This document shows, piece after piece, positions 6,622-6,737 of a stretch of DNA of 6,737 bases (position 1 is its first letter; each line of letters begins with the position of its first letter). Location of the stretch: NCBI GenBank assembly GCA_946415695.1, contig CAMKTM010000131.1, positions 1 through 6,737 on the forward strand, given 5' to 3'. A program made the translations under genes and the position numbers. The notes under the pieces are model-generated. The model did not search any database and had not been told where the DNA came from. It saw only the letters and a program-made list of their open reading frames with translations. Source of the stretch: an uncultured Prevotellaceae bacterium (lineage in GTDB: Bacteria; Bacteroidota; Bacteroidia; Bacteroidales; Bacteroidaceae).

Positions 6622-6662
6622 TTCCGCGCATAAAAAGCGCGCCTTGGCGCTTGAGCGCCGAG
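6622..6662. other. 41-bp GC-rich spacer with two hairpins, interrupting the right array
   Basis: CGCGC (6625-6629) pairs with GCGCG (6637-6641) across a seven-base A-rich loop, and GGCGC (6646-6650) pairs with GCGCC (6655-6659) around the tetraloop TTGA. The two stems lie side by side between the solitary repeat copy and the three-copy array. Copy-to-copy distance across the spacer is 63 bp, not a multiple of 22, so it is an insertion or replacement rather than decayed repeats. Confidence 0.75.
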
Positions 6663-6737
6663 AACGAGGCACGCTCTTATTACCAACGAGGCACGCTCTT
6701 ATTGCCAACGAGGCACACCTTTATTGCCAACGAGGCA
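6663..6737 (+). repeat. Right array of 22-bp tandem repeats (three full copies and a partial)
   Basis: Contiguous units lie at 6663-6684 (one mismatch, TTACC for TTGCC), 6685-6706 (consensus) and 6707-6728 (GCACACCT for GCACGCTC), with the first nine bases of another at 6729-6737. They are the reverse complement of the units at 1-64, so the window is bounded by inverted arrays. Relative to the neighbouring gene, both arrays have the same orientation and lie downstream. The right array runs off the window edge and may be longer. Confidence 0.96.

Noticed and set aside
6600..6737. CRISPR array
   Set aside because: Units abut at a constant 22-bp period with no unique spacers except one 41-bp hairpin segment, and no cas genes are present.
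1..6737. Composite transposon or integron cassette bounded by the inverted arrays
   Set aside because: There is no transposase or integrase, the genes include housekeeping prs, the repeats are multi-copy tandems rather than single terminal repeats, and no attC-like core sites fit.

Overview
The window looks like ordinary chromosomal sequence from a Bacteroidales bacterium, most likely a Prevotellaceae member. Four things point there. The GH43 gene has a near-perfect Bacteroidetes promoter (TTTG, 19 bp, TAnnTTTG). The secreted enzyme ends in the short 'NLSGQRL...GINIVSGKKVIVN' tail common in Prevotella surface proteins. GLUG-type repeats are present. The PRPP synthetase matches the Bacteroidetes form. 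No rRNA, tRNA, transposase, CRISPR array or phage gene was seen. The assignment is by inspection only.

Layout. Positions 1-64 hold three tandem copies of a 22-bp repeat. A 1026-aa secreted arabinanase-like GH43 protein is on the minus strand (123-3203). A 140-bp divergent intergenic region (3204-3343) carries its strong promoter and a facing promoter for the plus-strand genes. The plus strand then carries a ThiE/TenI-like protein (3344-3955), PRPP synthetase prs (4011-4949), and a PAP2 phosphatase whose C-terminal half looks like a beta-barrel (about 5027 or 5099 to 6451). The right end (6452-6737) is non-coding: a long imperfect hairpin (6491-6583), then the same 22-bp repeat in inverted orientation (6600-6737), interrupted by a GC-rich 41-bp spacer with two small hairpins.

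How the genes relate. The GH43 enzyme should act outside the cytoplasm on arabinan side chains of plant pectin; no SusC/SusD partners lie in the window. ThiE-like and prs are 55 bp apart in the same direction and may be co-transcribed; PRPP synthetase is housekeeping. The PAP2 protein is probably an envelope lipid or isoprenoid phosphatase. The four genes do not form an obvious single pathway.

The least explained signals are non-coding. The 22-bp array lies downstream of the outermost gene at both ends, in the same orientation relative to that gene and after an A-tract in both cases. Its presence at both extremes also suggests that an assembly may have broken in this repeat family. Short tandem repeats of 7 to 9 bp also occur in the spacers between genes. 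I did not find convincing evidence for a new multi-gene system; the best candidates for follow-up are the repeat family, the hairpin element and the PAP2-barrel fusion.
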